Source: Treponema sp.
Lineage (GTDB): Bacteria > Spirochaetota > Spirochaetia > Treponematales > Treponemataceae
NCBI GenBank assembly: GCA_016297405.1
Contig: JAEDGP010000007.1
Location: 1 to 49,202 of the forward strand
Direction of reading: 5' to 3'
Length of the DNA: 49,202 bases
This document shows, piece after piece, positions 8,149-16,308 of this stretch. How positions within the stretch are numbered: position 1 is the stretch's first letter; each line of letters begins with the position of its first letter. The notes below the pieces were generated by a model. It ran no database searches. It saw nothing but the letters and a program-made list of their open reading frames with translations, and was not told the origin of the DNA. A program made the position numbers and the translations under genes.

Positions 8149-9213
8149 ATGACTTTTAAAAACAAACTGCTATCCCTGGTATTCTTTGCATTTTCTGTGG
8201 TCGCTTTTGCTCAGACTGGTTCTCAGTCAGATCAGAAAAATGTGAATTCAATCCAGCTTTTAAAAAACGTGCAGGAAAATGCAATCGTTTTCTATTGGGA
8301 TACCTTGAGTTCCACTGGAATTCTTGAAAAAAATGGCCATCAGATATCATTCAGGGCAGGGGATAATCTTCTTGTCATGGACGGCTCCCTTCTGGTTTTA
8401 AGTGATGCTCCTTCAATTCAGGAAGGAGTCATAATGGTTTCAAAAGATTTTGTGGATTCTGTCCAAAGGTATTTTTCATCTGAAACTGACGGCTCAGGTT
8501 TCAAAATCGGGGCTATTCTCATAGATCCAGGACATGGTGGTAAGGATCCTGGCGCAAGCCAGACATTTACAGTAAACGGCAAAAAAATAACGGTAACAGA
8601 AAAAGATATTACTCTTGCTGTTGGAAAAAAACTGAATGCTTTGCTTAAAAAATCATATCCAGACAAAAAGATCATCATGACTCGTGATGTAGATAAGTTT
8701 CTTGGACTTAGCGAGCGTACTGAAATCGCAAATTCTGTTCAGCTGAAAAATCAGGAAGCTATTTTGTATGTTTCAGTTCATGTAAATGCATCCCTTGACA
8801 AGAATGCGTCAGGCTATGAAACCTGGTATCTTTCCCCGGGATATAGAAGAACAGTAATTGATAAGTCTTCGTTAGGAAATGATACGAACTTGTTCCCGAT
8901 TCTGAATTCTTTGATGGAAGAAGAATATACTACCGAAAGCATCCTTATGGCCAAGTTCATAATGGATGGTCTTGAAAGTCAGATTGGTGATAAATCAAAG
9001 GCAAGAGGAATCAAAGCAGAAGAATGGTTTGTGGTAAAGAATTCAAAAATGCCAGCCGTTCTGGTTGAGGTCGGTTTTCTTACAAACGAAAAGGAAGCGT
9101 TGAACTTGAACGATGATGCTTACTTGCAAAAAATATCTTTGGGAATATATAATGGTTTGCAGGCGTTCATTACTCATTTTGAACGTTCCAAAGGATTTAC
9201 GGAGTCGAAATGA
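8149..9213 (+). CDS. N-acetylmuramoyl-L-alanine amidase (Amidase_3), exported
   Basis: The 354-residue protein starts with a signal peptide (MTFKNKLLSLVFFAFSVVAFAQ), followed by a region of about 120 residues and then an Amidase_3 domain: ILIDPGHGGKDPGA with the zinc His and its following acidic partner, RTEIANS, VSVHVNAS with the second His, and LVEVGFLTNEKEA with the catalytic Glu. It cleaves the amide bond between MurNAc and the stem peptide in the periplasm, in cell separation or flagellar assembly. I chose ATG 8149 with an AGGTAGAGG site; a much longer in-frame reading from 8017 lacks a signal peptide at its N-terminus. It is followed by a 4-nt ATGA overlap with the GerM-domain gene and then by flaA, as in T. 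pallidum from memory. Confidence 0.92.
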   Translation: MTFKNKLLSLVFFAFSVVAFAQTGSQSDQKNVNSIQLLKNVQENAIVFYWDTLSSTGILEKNGHQISFRAGDNLLVMDGSLLVLSDAPSIQEGVIMVSKDFVDSVQRYFSSETDGSGFKIGAILIDPGHGGKDPGASQTFTVNGKKITVTEKDITLAVGKKLNALLKKSYPDKKIIMTRDVDKFLGLSERTEIANSVQLKNQEAILYVSVHVNASLDKNASGYETWYLSPGYRRTVIDKSSLGNDTNLFPILNSLMEEEYTTESILMAKFIMDGLESQIGDKSKARGIKAEEWFVVKNSKMPAVLVEVGFLTNEKEALNLNDDAYLQKISLGIYNGLQAFITHFERSKGFTESK

Positions 9214-9680
9214 AAATCAATTTCCTTAAACTTGATAAGAAAATATATGTCATTTCAGCAGTCACACTGTTGCTGCTGATTGTTTCGCTTGTTGCTTATT
9301 TCTATTCGAATAAAGGGACCAGGCGTCAGTTCATCTATGAATCGGTGGATCAGTCTTCCATGTACATCGAATCCAGGTATCTTCCGTCAAAACCATTGAA
9401 TGGCAAAGTTGAAAATTATATCGACGAGCTTGTTAGTGGTCCAATAACAGAAAGGGCAAGACCTCTGTTTGGTCAGGGAACTAAGGTAAATTATTGTTTT
9501 GAAAATAATTATGTCCTTTATGTGGATTTAAGTTCCCAGGCTCTTTATACAAAAGACAGCAACAGGGATTTTGAATCTGTATTTGCTTTGGCAGCCAAAA
9601 ATATAAAATACAATTTTCCGTCGATAAAACATGTTGAATTTTCCGTAGAAAAACAGCCGGTTTTTGAAGGCAGATATTGA
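9210..9680 (+). CDS. GerM-domain membrane-anchored protein
   Basis: This 156-residue protein has one N-terminal membrane segment (about residues 11-31, IYVISAVTLLLLIVSLVAYF) and a C-terminal region resembling the GerMN domain: LNGKVENYIDELVSGPITERARPLF, followed by alternating strands and a conserved VYVDLS-like LYVDLSSQALY. GerM domains occur in sporulation and envelope proteins and are thought to bind or act on peptidoglycan. The gene overlaps the amidase by 4 nt, so the two are co-translated and probably work on the same wall site. Confidence 0.7.
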   Translation: MKINFLKLDKKIYVISAVTLLLLIVSLVAYFYSNKGTRRQFIYESVDQSSMYIESRYLPSKPLNGKVENYIDELVSGPITERARPLFGQGTKVNYCFENNYVLYVDLSSQALYTKDSNRDFESVFALAAKNIKYNFPSIKHVEFSVEKQPVFEGRY

Positions 9681-9701
9681 TTTATATTTAAATAAAAAGC
9701 G

Positions 9702-9730
9702 TTGACAAAAAAAATCTCTTGAGAGATAAT
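9702..9730 (+). promoter_or_regulatory. flaA sigma70-type promoter
   Basis: A perfect TTGACA (9702-9707) is followed after 17 nt by GATAAT (9725-9730). It lies between the GerM gene and flaA, which has its own AGGAG site at 9766-9770. This gives flaA a strong separate promoter of the housekeeping type. Confidence 0.75.
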
Positions 9731-9776
9731 ATAAATATATACAAGGCTACATCGAATTAGTATAAAGGAGCTTCGA

Positions 9777-10862
9777 ATGAAGAGGACTTTTTCTTTCGTA
9801 GCAGCTGCTATGCTGCTCGCCGGTGCCAGTACATTTGCTGAAGAGGCAACTGTCATCGATTTCACAAAATTGCAGGCTGACTGCGTTTCTGACGAAAACG
9901 GAAACCCAACAGAAAATGCTCGTACTATTATGGACTTTTCTACAGCTGCAGGTGCAACATTCACTGAAGATCAGAAAGATCTCATGAAGACTTCTCTTGC
10001 TCTCCCACGTTGGGAAGTAATCCTTAACTCATCTGCAAGAACTGTTCAGGCATTGGGATTGTCAACAGTAGTTGCTGCACCAGTTAAGAGCGAATCTTCA
10101 CAGCCTTTCGCAGGAAAGGAAGTAATGGGTGTTCGCGTTGTGTTCCCAGAATGGAATTCAAATGCTTATGCTTACATCAGACCACCTTTTGAAATTCCAG
10201 CTTATGAACCTCTTTCAACTGCTGATGAAAATGGTGTTCGTGCAGAACCAACAGAAGAAGAAAAGGCTAGCGGAAAAACACTTTTTGAAGATGAATATGG
10301 TGTTGTAAAAAACGTCGGTACATTGAAATCAATTGCTGTAACAACAATGGGTATGAACTATCCAGAAGGTCTTTATGTTCTTCTTAAAGATACTGATGGT
10401 ATTGAACGTCGTTACTTTATGGGTTATCTTGGTTTTGACGGTTGGAAAACACTTACATGGAACAATCCACAGTACATTTCTGAAATCCGTAATCGCGAAA
10501 TTCGTGTTTACCCAATCTATCCAAGAGGACTTCCATTCGTAAAGTTTACTGGATTCCAGATTACACGTGATGCAAACCACATTGGTGGAGACTTCATTGG
10601 ATACTTCAAAGATGTTCGTATCATCTTCGATAAGGCTCTCCTTACATCAGATCGCGATATCGCAGATGAAGATCTTTGGGGAATCATTGGTAAGAAAGAA
10701 GCTGCTCGCCAGGCTGCCGAAATGAGCAAGTTTGGTAACAAGCAGGTAAATCGCTACCTTGAAAAGGCTAAGATGGCTACAGAAGATTCATTCACGGAAA
10801 ACTTGAATGCTAGCGCTGGTGCTGCTCAGACTACAGGTGGTAGCGCTGCTGAAGCAAAATAA
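9777..10862 (+). CDS. flaA: Flagellar filament outer layer (sheath) protein FlaA
   Basis: The 361-residue protein has a signal peptide (MKRTFSFVAAAMLLAGASTFAEE), as expected for a FlaA protein exported to the periplasm by the Sec route. The body matches treponemal FlaA: WEVILNSSARTVQAL, GVRVVFPEWNSNAYAYIRPPFEIPAY, DEYGVVKNVGTLKSIAVTTMGMNYPEGLYV and GDFIGYFKDVRIIFDKALL. FlaA coats the FlaB core of the periplasmic filaments and affects helical shape and stiffness. The tail (residues about 335-361) is alanine- and glycine-rich. It has a strong promoter and its own terminator, consistent with high, monocistronic expression. Confidence 0.95.
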   Translation: MKRTFSFVAAAMLLAGASTFAEEATVIDFTKLQADCVSDENGNPTENARTIMDFSTAAGATFTEDQKDLMKTSLALPRWEVILNSSARTVQALGLSTVVAAPVKSESSQPFAGKEVMGVRVVFPEWNSNAYAYIRPPFEIPAYEPLSTADENGVRAEPTEEEKASGKTLFEDEYGVVKNVGTLKSIAVTTMGMNYPEGLYVLLKDTDGIERRYFMGYLGFDGWKTLTWNNPQYISEIRNREIRVYPIYPRGLPFVKFTGFQITRDANHIGGDFIGYFKDVRIIFDKALLTSDRDIADEDLWGIIGKKEAARQAAEMSKFGNKQVNRYLEKAKMATEDSFTENLNASAGAAQTTGGSAAEAK

Positions 10863-10880
10863 TTAGCTGAATGCTAAAAA

Positions 10881-10912
10881 AAACGTCGCCCAATTCGGCG
10901 ACGTTTTTTTTT
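10881..10912 (+). terminator. flaA terminator
   Basis: A perfect 10-bp stem (AAACGTCGCC / GGCGACGTTT) with a 6-nt loop runs into a T tract. Confidence 0.92.
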
Positions 10913-10949
10913 AAGTTGCATTTAATTGTATTCATTATAAAATAGATGT

Positions 10950-12215
10950 ATGGATCAAAATATATATACATCTATACCTGCAAAAACCAAAATTAAGAAT
11001 ACATATCAAAGTTATCATGATTTTTTATTTGAAATCATGAATAACATTCATACAAAGCTAAGAAACAATATAAAACTAACGTCTCAGCCAACGTATAAGG
11101 CAAGAATAAAAAGTTTTGACAGTTACTACAAAAAGATTTTAAGACAGCATCCTGAAGAAGCTGCAAATTCAAACAAACTTGTTACTCTTACTGACATGAT
11201 GGGAATTCGCATCATCTGTACTTTTTTGGAAGATGTATCCGTTGTTCAGCAACAAATAGGCGATATGTTTGATGTGAAGGAAATTGAGGTCAAGGGCGCG
11301 TCACAAAGCTTTAGGGAATTTGGTTATGAATCAGTTCATGTGCTTGTGGGTATCCCTCTTGATTGTTTTCCTTCTGATATGCATTCTTATAAGGAAAAGG
11401 GTATTGAAGTCCCAGACAATCTTGTTTGCGAAATCCAGATACGCACAATACTTCAGGATGCATGGGCTGAAGTTGAGCATGAACTGATATATAAAACTGA
11501 ATTTACACCCTTTGATATGCCATTGAGGCGTAAGCTTGCTTCAATGAATGCATCATTGAGTCTTGCCGACATAATCTTTCAGGAAATCCGTGATTATCAG
11601 AATAAGCTTCAGTCAGAAATGAATGAACGAAGGAAAACTTTTTATGATAAAGCTGATGCCCTTACGGATACAAAATCTACTTCCGTGAAAACAGAAGAGA
11701 ATATTGAACGAGTTACTCCGTATGTGCAGGGAACAATCGATGACATGCTTTTGCAGGCTATCCATTCACATAACGTTGGTGATCTTGGAACTGCAATAAA
11801 AATCTATACGCAGATAATTGAATCCAAGCCAAAACCGAATAATATTGTCCTTGGGGTGATTTATAAACATCGGGGAATGGCATATTTTACACAAAATGAT
11901 TATCCAAATGCTCTTATGGATTTTAAAAAGTCCTTTGAATGTGATCCAAATAGTTTCCGTTCTGTTTATTATGAGGGGATAGTGTATTCAATTCAGAAAA
12001 AATTTGTAGATGCGGTTGTCTGTTTTACAAAATCTCTTGACATAAACGAATATCAGTCTCACACATATTATAGACGGGCGATTGCATATTATGAGTTGAA
12101 TGAATTTGAAAATGCTATGAACGATGTTATATCCGCGCAGAAACTTGGATTGGATGACGATGGTCTTAAAGCACTGCATGAAAAACTTATTGCGAAATTT
12201 GATATGAAAATGTAA
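10950..12215 (+). CDS. RelA/SpoT-type (p)ppGpp synthetase domain fused to TPR repeats
   Basis: The 421-residue protein carries a synthetase domain in residues about 20-215: TYKARIKSFDSYYKKI (basic ATP-binding stretch), LTDMMGIRIICTF (metal-binding Asp), FGYESVHVLVGI and EIQIRTILQDAWAEVEHELIYK (substrate signature). There is no N-terminal HD hydrolase domain and no TGS/ACT region. Residues about 255-415 form tetratricopeptide-like repeats (GDLGTAIKIYTQIIE, HRGMAYFTQNDYPNALMDFKKSFECDP, YYRRAIAYYELNEFENAMNDV). It probably makes (p)ppGpp or a related alarmone, with the TPRs sensing a partner protein. No Shine-Dalgarno is seen; a TATAAA box ends 8 nt before the ATG. Confidence 0.85.
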   Translation: MDQNIYTSIPAKTKIKNTYQSYHDFLFEIMNNIHTKLRNNIKLTSQPTYKARIKSFDSYYKKILRQHPEEAANSNKLVTLTDMMGIRIICTFLEDVSVVQQQIGDMFDVKEIEVKGASQSFREFGYESVHVLVGIPLDCFPSDMHSYKEKGIEVPDNLVCEIQIRTILQDAWAEVEHELIYKTEFTPFDMPLRRKLASMNASLSLADIIFQEIRDYQNKLQSEMNERRKTFYDKADALTDTKSTSVKTEENIERVTPYVQGTIDDMLLQAIHSHNVGDLGTAIKIYTQIIESKPKPNNIVLGVIYKHRGMAYFTQNDYPNALMDFKKSFECDPNSFRSVYYEGIVYSIQKKFVDAVVCFTKSLDINEYQSHTYYRRAIAYYELNEFENAMNDVISAQKLGLDDDGLKALHEKLIAKFDMKM

Positions 12216-12253
12216 AAAAAAGAGAAATTTTCAAAAAAAAGTGCTGTTCGCTA

Positions 12254-12282
12254 TTGACCAAAAAAACGCTGTCTGATATATT
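12254..12282 (+). promoter_or_regulatory. tRNA-Glu promoter
   Basis: TTGACC (12254-12259) and TATATT (12277-12282) are separated by 17 nt and lie 23 nt before the tRNA. Confidence 0.7.
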
Positions 12283-12305
12283 ATAAACATCAGCAACGCT
12301 GATAT

Positions 12306-12377
12306 GTCTCCTTCGTCTAGTGGTTAGGACATCGGGTTTTCATCCCGACAACAGCAGTTCAATTCTGCTAGGAGATG
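12306..12377 (+). tRNA. tRNA-Glu (anticodon TTC)
   Basis: The 72-nt sequence folds as a cloverleaf: acceptor GTCTCCT pairs with AGGAGAT (one G-U), discriminator G. The anticodon stem TCGGG/CCCGA holds loop TTTTCAT, giving anticodon TTC. The T arm contains the GTTCAATTC loop. No CCA is encoded; it must be added after transcription. Confidence 0.95.
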
Positions 12378-12380
12378 GTA

Positions 12381-12415
12381 AATCCTTGTAACTTTTGTTG
12401 CAAGGATTTTTTTTT
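12381..12415 (+). terminator. tRNA-Glu terminator
   Basis: AATCCTTG pairs with CAAGGATT across a short loop, followed by a run of T. Confidence 0.88.
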
Positions 12416-12458
12416 GCCTAAAATCTCTTTTGCATTATATTAGTTTAGTGGAGTCAGA

Positions 12459-14918
12459 ATGGTGAATGCAGTAGAAAAGCTTTTTTCAGAAAATGTCCGT
12501 AATATAATCAGGCAGCGGATTATGGATGCTGATGGAAACGAAGTTTTTTTTGCTGGCCAAATTGATTCTGATGGAAAGTTGGTTAGTGTACAGGATTATG
12601 CTCATGGAAACGAACATGCTGTTCCCGTTCATCAAGAAGCTGCAAGGAAATGCAGTGTTCTGGTTCATAATCATCCCTCCGGTGTTTTAAAGCCATCGGA
12701 TGCAGATATAGCTGTGGCTTGTGAAAATGCTGAATTTGGAATTGGTTCTTATATAGTCAATAATGATGTTTCTGAAGTCTATGTAATTGTTGAACCGGTT
12801 CTCCCAAAAATCATAAAAAAAATAGATGAACAGGAAGCAGCTCATTATCTTGGTGAAGATGGTCCTCTGTCTGTTCTTAGTGAAAACTATGAAGAACGGC
12901 CTGTTCAGCTGGAACTTCTGAAAAGTATTGCAAGATCCTTCAATCAGTCTAGTGTAGGGGTTTTTGAAGCCGGTACTGGGGTAGGAAAATCTTTTGCATA
13001 TTTGATACCGTCTGTAATTTGGTCTCTTGAAAACAATGAGAAGGTAGTGGTCTCAACAGGAACAATTAATTTGCAGCAACAACTTGTAGAAAAAGATTTG
13101 CCTTTTGTTTCAAAAATTCTTGGAAGGAAGTTTAAATACATACTCATGAAAGGCCGTCAAAACTATGTCTGCAAACGCAGATTTGAGGAGGCCGGGGCAA
13201 CAAGAGACCTTTTTTCTGACGATAACGAAGTTTTTGATAAGATTGCAGATTGGGTTTCTGTTACTTCTTCAGGCAGTAGAAGCGAGCTTTCGTTTATACC
13301 ACCTGAAAATTTGTGGAGTCGGATAAATTCTGAAAGCGATTCCTGTATGGGGGGACGCTGTCCTTTTCATTCAGATTGTTTTGTGATGAAAGTTCGTAAG
13401 GAAGCTGCTGGTTCCAACATTCTTGTTGTAAATCATCATCTGTTATTCGCTGATATTGAGTCCAGAATGCATTCTGGTTCATATAATGATGCGGCGGTTT
13501 TGCCACCTTATCGTCATATTGTTTTTGATGAAGCGCATGGTATTGAAAGTGCTGCCACAAGTTTTTTCAGCGAAAATTTCAATCGCTTTAAAGTTTTAAA
13601 GCAAATCAACCTGTTGTACAGAAAACGAAAGAATACAGAAACCGGATATCTGTGCACTTTGGCAATTCTTTCATCCAATGAAGATAAAGCCATTACTGCC
13701 TATGAATTGATAAATTCCATAAAAACAAGCATTTCCAATTTGGAAGTGGCGGCAAATGATTTAATTCAAGGCGAATATAATGTTCGTCTTTCACAAAAAA
13801 CTTGCAGAGCTTTTGGCCCGGTTATTACATTGGCTTCCACCCTTGCCTCTAATATAGGACGTTTTATAGATCTTTCAAGAGAGGTCATGGAAGGCGTTAA
13901 TGATGAAGATAAGGATATCCCTGCGTATTTTGAAACAAAAGTTCTGCTTCGTCGTCTTGAAGATGCTTGTGTAGTATTAAATGACTTTGCTTCCTGGGAT
14001 GAAAAGCCAGAAAATGTGTTTTGGATACAAAAGAAAGCTTTGTCTGCAACTGCTGCAAAAGATTCGGCAAATCCATTTTATATAGTTTTCAATGAAACTC
14101 CTCTTGATATAGCACCTCTTATGAATGCTGGAGTTTATGAACCGATGAAGAGCGTCATTTGCACTTCGGCTACTCTTAAGACAGGACGAGATTTTAGCTA
14201 TTGGATGAGAAGGGCTGGAGTTTCTTTTGTTGATGGGGAACGAGTAGCTTACAGGGATTTTCCTTCTCCCTTTCCATATAAAAAGAACATGCTTTTTGCA
14301 GTTCCTAAAGATGCTCCTTTTCCAGATGATGTTACCTTTCAAACATTTGTAGAGAAAGCTCTCGTAAAACTGATTGATGCTGCGCAAGGAAGATCTCTTG
14401 TTTTGTTCACTTCTTATGATTCTCTGCGAAAGAGCTATAGCAGTGTAAGTTCTTGTCTGCATGGTTTTGACGGAAAACTTTTGAGACAGGGAATGGATGA
14501 TAACGCTCGCCTGTTGGATGTGTTCAGAAAAGAAGTGAACAGTGTGCTTTTTGCAACAGATTCCTTCTGGCAGGGGGTTGATGTTCCTGGTGAATCGTTG
14601 AGCCAGGTTATTATCGTAAAGCTTCCTTTTTTGGTTCCAAATGATCCTGTGTTCACAGCTCGTTCTGAAGCTATCGAAGCCAAAGGTGGAAGTTCTTTCA
14701 TGGAATTAAGTGTACCTGAAGCTGTCATAAAATTTCGACAGGGGGTAGGTCGCCTTATGCGCAGGGGAACAGACAGAGGCAGTGTTGTTGTTTTGGACAG
14801 GCGTCTTTACGAAAAGCGTTATGGTTCGATTTTTTTGAACAGCCTTCCAGAATGTAAAAGAGTTTATGAAAACCTTGATTCTATATGCGATAAAGTTTCT
14901 CATCTCATATTTAATTGA
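12459..14918 (+). CDS. DinG/XPD-family DNA helicase with N-terminal JAMM (RadC/MPN-like) domain
   Basis: This 819-residue protein is a fusion. Residues 1-115 form a JAB/MPN domain with a full JAMM metal motif: H70-N-H72-P-S-G, S80 and D83, with E28 as a likely acidic partner. The HNHPSG...PSDAD form is that of RadC. The rest is a superfamily 2 DinG helicase: Walker A EAGTGVGKSFAYL (about 164-176), an Fe-S cysteine set (YVCKRR, SCMGGRCPFHSDCF), the VFDEAHG box and FRQGVGRLMRR (motif VI). DinG proteins unwind R-loops, D-loops and forked DNA in a 5'-3' direction. Many Gram-positive DinG proteins have a DnaQ-like nuclease at this end; here a JAMM domain takes its place. The ATG has GGAG 6 nt upstream. 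Confidence 0.9.
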   Translation: MVNAVEKLFSENVRNIIRQRIMDADGNEVFFAGQIDSDGKLVSVQDYAHGNEHAVPVHQEAARKCSVLVHNHPSGVLKPSDADIAVACENAEFGIGSYIVNNDVSEVYVIVEPVLPKIIKKIDEQEAAHYLGEDGPLSVLSENYEERPVQLELLKSIARSFNQSSVGVFEAGTGVGKSFAYLIPSVIWSLENNEKVVVSTGTINLQQQLVEKDLPFVSKILGRKFKYILMKGRQNYVCKRRFEEAGATRDLFSDDNEVFDKIADWVSVTSSGSRSELSFIPPENLWSRINSESDSCMGGRCPFHSDCFVMKVRKEAAGSNILVVNHHLLFADIESRMHSGSYNDAAVLPPYRHIVFDEAHGIESAATSFFSENFNRFKVLKQINLLYRKRKNTETGYLCTLAILSSNEDKAITAYELINSIKTSISNLEVAANDLIQGEYNVRLSQKTCRAFGPVITLASTLASNIGRFIDLSREVMEGVNDEDKDIPAYFETKVLLRRLEDACVVLNDFASWDEKPENVFWIQKKALSATAAKDSANPFYIVFNETPLDIAPLMNAGVYEPMKSVICTSATLKTGRDFSYWMRRAGVSFVDGERVAYRDFPSPFPYKKNMLFAVPKDAPFPDDVTFQTFVEKALVKLIDAAQGRSLVLFTSYDSLRKSYSSVSSCLHGFDGKLLRQGMDDNARLLDVFRKEVNSVLFATDSFWQGVDVPGESLSQVIIVKLPFLVPNDPVFTARSEAIEAKGGSSFMELSVPEAVIKFRQGVGRLMRRGTDRGSVVVLDRRLYEKRYGSIFLNSLPECKRVYENLDSICDKVSHLIFN

Positions 14919-14943
14919 CATCAAGATTCTTTGAATATAAAAT
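14915..14943 (+). promoter_or_regulatory. plsC promoter
   Basis: TTGACA (14915-14920), 17 nt, TAAAAT (14938-14943). It overlaps the dinG stop codon and sits before the acyltransferase gene. Confidence 0.7.
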
Positions 14944-14969
14944 AAAAATATAACTAATTGGAGAATTCT

Positions 14970-15734
14970 TTGTACAGTTTCGTAACTTTGTGCTGCCTGG
15001 TCAGCTCTATCGCTTTGCCATCTATTCTTAATATTCTTGCATATCCTGTTTCACTTAAGACCAGTCGACGCATATCAAATTATATCGTAAAGGTTCTGGC
15101 GCCTCGTTTGTTTGCAATCTTGAACTGTTACAGGCATTTTCATTTTTTTGGCTACAATGAAACAAAAGAGAATCTTCCTGATCAGTTTCTGATTATTTCA
15201 AACCATCAGAGTTTGCTTGACATTCCATGCTATATGAATTTTTTTAGGGATAAAGAGCTTCGATTTGTTGCGAAGGATATTCTTGAACGCCATATTCCTC
15301 TTGTTTCGGAAATGCTTCGTGCCCAGGAACACTGTATGATTCCAAGAAAGGGAAGTCCTATGGAAGCAATGAAGATTGTTGAAAAGTTTGGAAAGAGAGT
15401 AATTGAAAGAAATCAGATTCCAGTTCTTTTCCCGGAAGGAACCAGAACAAGAAATGGAAATGTTGGAAAATTCTATTCAGCTGGATTTAGAAAACTTAAC
15501 GAGTCAGCAAATCTGCCGATTGTTGCCTGTGCTTTGGATGGCGGCTATCAGATTCGAGATTTGCGCCATATAATGAGTAATCTTAAAAATGGTTGTTATA
15601 GAGTAAAAGTGATGAAAGTTTTTGATCCTCCTAAAACAAAGGATGAAGAAGTTTATGTGCTTGAAGAAAGCCGTCGTTTGATTCAGGAACAGTTGAATCA
15701 ATGGCGAAAACTTGATACAGACGCAAAATATTGA
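14970..15734 (+). CDS. plsC: 1-acyl-sn-glycerol-3-phosphate acyltransferase (PlsC family)
   Basis: The product has the acyltransferase signatures NHQSLLD (catalytic His and Asp of HX4D) and FPEGTRTR (phosphate binding), and an N-terminal hydrophobic anchor (FVTLCCLVSSIALPSILNILAY). It should transfer the second acyl chain onto lysophosphatidic acid at the inner membrane. I start it at TTG 14970 (254 residues) because GGAG lies 6 nt upstream; a reading from TTG 14958 would put that ribosome site inside the gene. Length suits the family. Confidence 0.88.
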   Translation: MYSFVTLCCLVSSIALPSILNILAYPVSLKTSRRISNYIVKVLAPRLFAILNCYRHFHFFGYNETKENLPDQFLIISNHQSLLDIPCYMNFFRDKELRFVAKDILERHIPLVSEMLRAQEHCMIPRKGSPMEAMKIVEKFGKRVIERNQIPVLFPEGTRTRNGNVGKFYSAGFRKLNESANLPIVACALDGGYQIRDLRHIMSNLKNGCYRVKVMKVFDPPKTKDEEVYVLEESRRLIQEQLNQWRKLDTDAKY

Positions 15735-15742
15735 TTTTGTTT

Positions 15743-15784
15743 AAAGGCAGAAAGGAAACAACGTGTTTCGGCTGCCTTTTTTTA
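15743..15784 (+). terminator. plsC terminator
   Basis: AAAGGCAG pairs with CTGCCTTT, with an inner GAAAC/GTTTC stem, followed by T residues. Confidence 0.85.
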
Positions 15785-15856
15785 TGATATTGGATTTTTT
15801 TGTGATTCGAGATAACAAAGAAGGGGGATGGATTTATTGCTTCTGTTTTTTTATGG

Positions 15857-15889
15857 TAAAAAAAAGCTTCGGGATAACCGAAGCTTTTT
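15857..15889 (-). terminator. Terminator of the small zinc-ribbon gene
   Basis: The stem AAAAAGCTTCGG / CCGAAGCTTTTT has a 5-nt loop. Read on the minus strand it ends in eight T, and it lies about 90 nt beyond the zinc-ribbon stop codon. It could act in both directions. Confidence 0.8.
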
Positions 15890-15978
15890 CAGTAGAATCC
15901 ATAAGATTCCAGATTGGCGAAGTCCCGGATTTCTCAATTTGATAATCCCTGACTCGACTTATTGCATTAAGGTTTCTA

Positions 15979-16149
15979 TTATTTGAAGTCCTTAGGGCGT
16001 CTTTCAACGCGCTTGCATTTTGAGCATTCTGCAACGTTTTTGATTTTGCCGTTCTCGTACATTGTCTTCATTACGATTTCGCCGCCACAAGAACATTGGA
16101 ATTTCTGTGTTGCAACTGTTGTACGAGAGTTTTTACTTGCTCCAGCCAT
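15979..16149 (-). CDS. Small zinc-ribbon protein, 56 residues
   Basis: A 56-residue protein beginning MAGASKNSRTTVATQ is encoded on the minus strand. It holds two cysteine pairs, CSC (19-21) and CSKC (42-45), spaced like a zinc ribbon, within a lysine/arginine-rich sequence ending RVERRPKDFK. A GGAGG ribosome site lies 5 nt before the ATG. A sigma70-type promoter stands upstream and a terminator downstream, so this is a complete transcription unit, divergent from rpsT. The basic, cysteine-paired make-up suggests RNA or ribosome binding, but I do not recognise the family. Confidence 0.85.
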   Translation of the reverse strand: MAGASKNSRTTVATQKFQCSCGGEIVMKTMYENGKIKNVAECSKCKRVERRPKDFK

Positions 16150-16187
16150 GGTGGTCCTCCATTCGAGTTTAATACGTATTGCAAAAT

Positions 16188-16216
16188 ATAATAATGAATA
16201 GGTGGATTTTAGTCAA
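16188..16216 (-). promoter_or_regulatory. Promoter of the zinc-ribbon gene
   Basis: On the minus strand TTGACT (16211-16216), 17 nt, TATTAT (16188-16193). It is the mirror of the rpsT promoter. Confidence 0.65.
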
Positions 16217-16246
16217 TTGTTTTATAGTCAATCTTAAATTCAAGTA

Positions 16247-16275
16247 TTGACTAAATATAGCCGGTTCATTATTAT
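16247..16275 (+). promoter_or_regulatory. rpsT promoter
   Basis: TTGACT (16247-16252), 17 nt, TATTAT (16270-16275), identical in both boxes to the divergent promoter. Confidence 0.65.
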
Positions 16276-16308
16276 AGATTCCAAGTTAACTTAATTTGGG
16301 GGTTCCCT

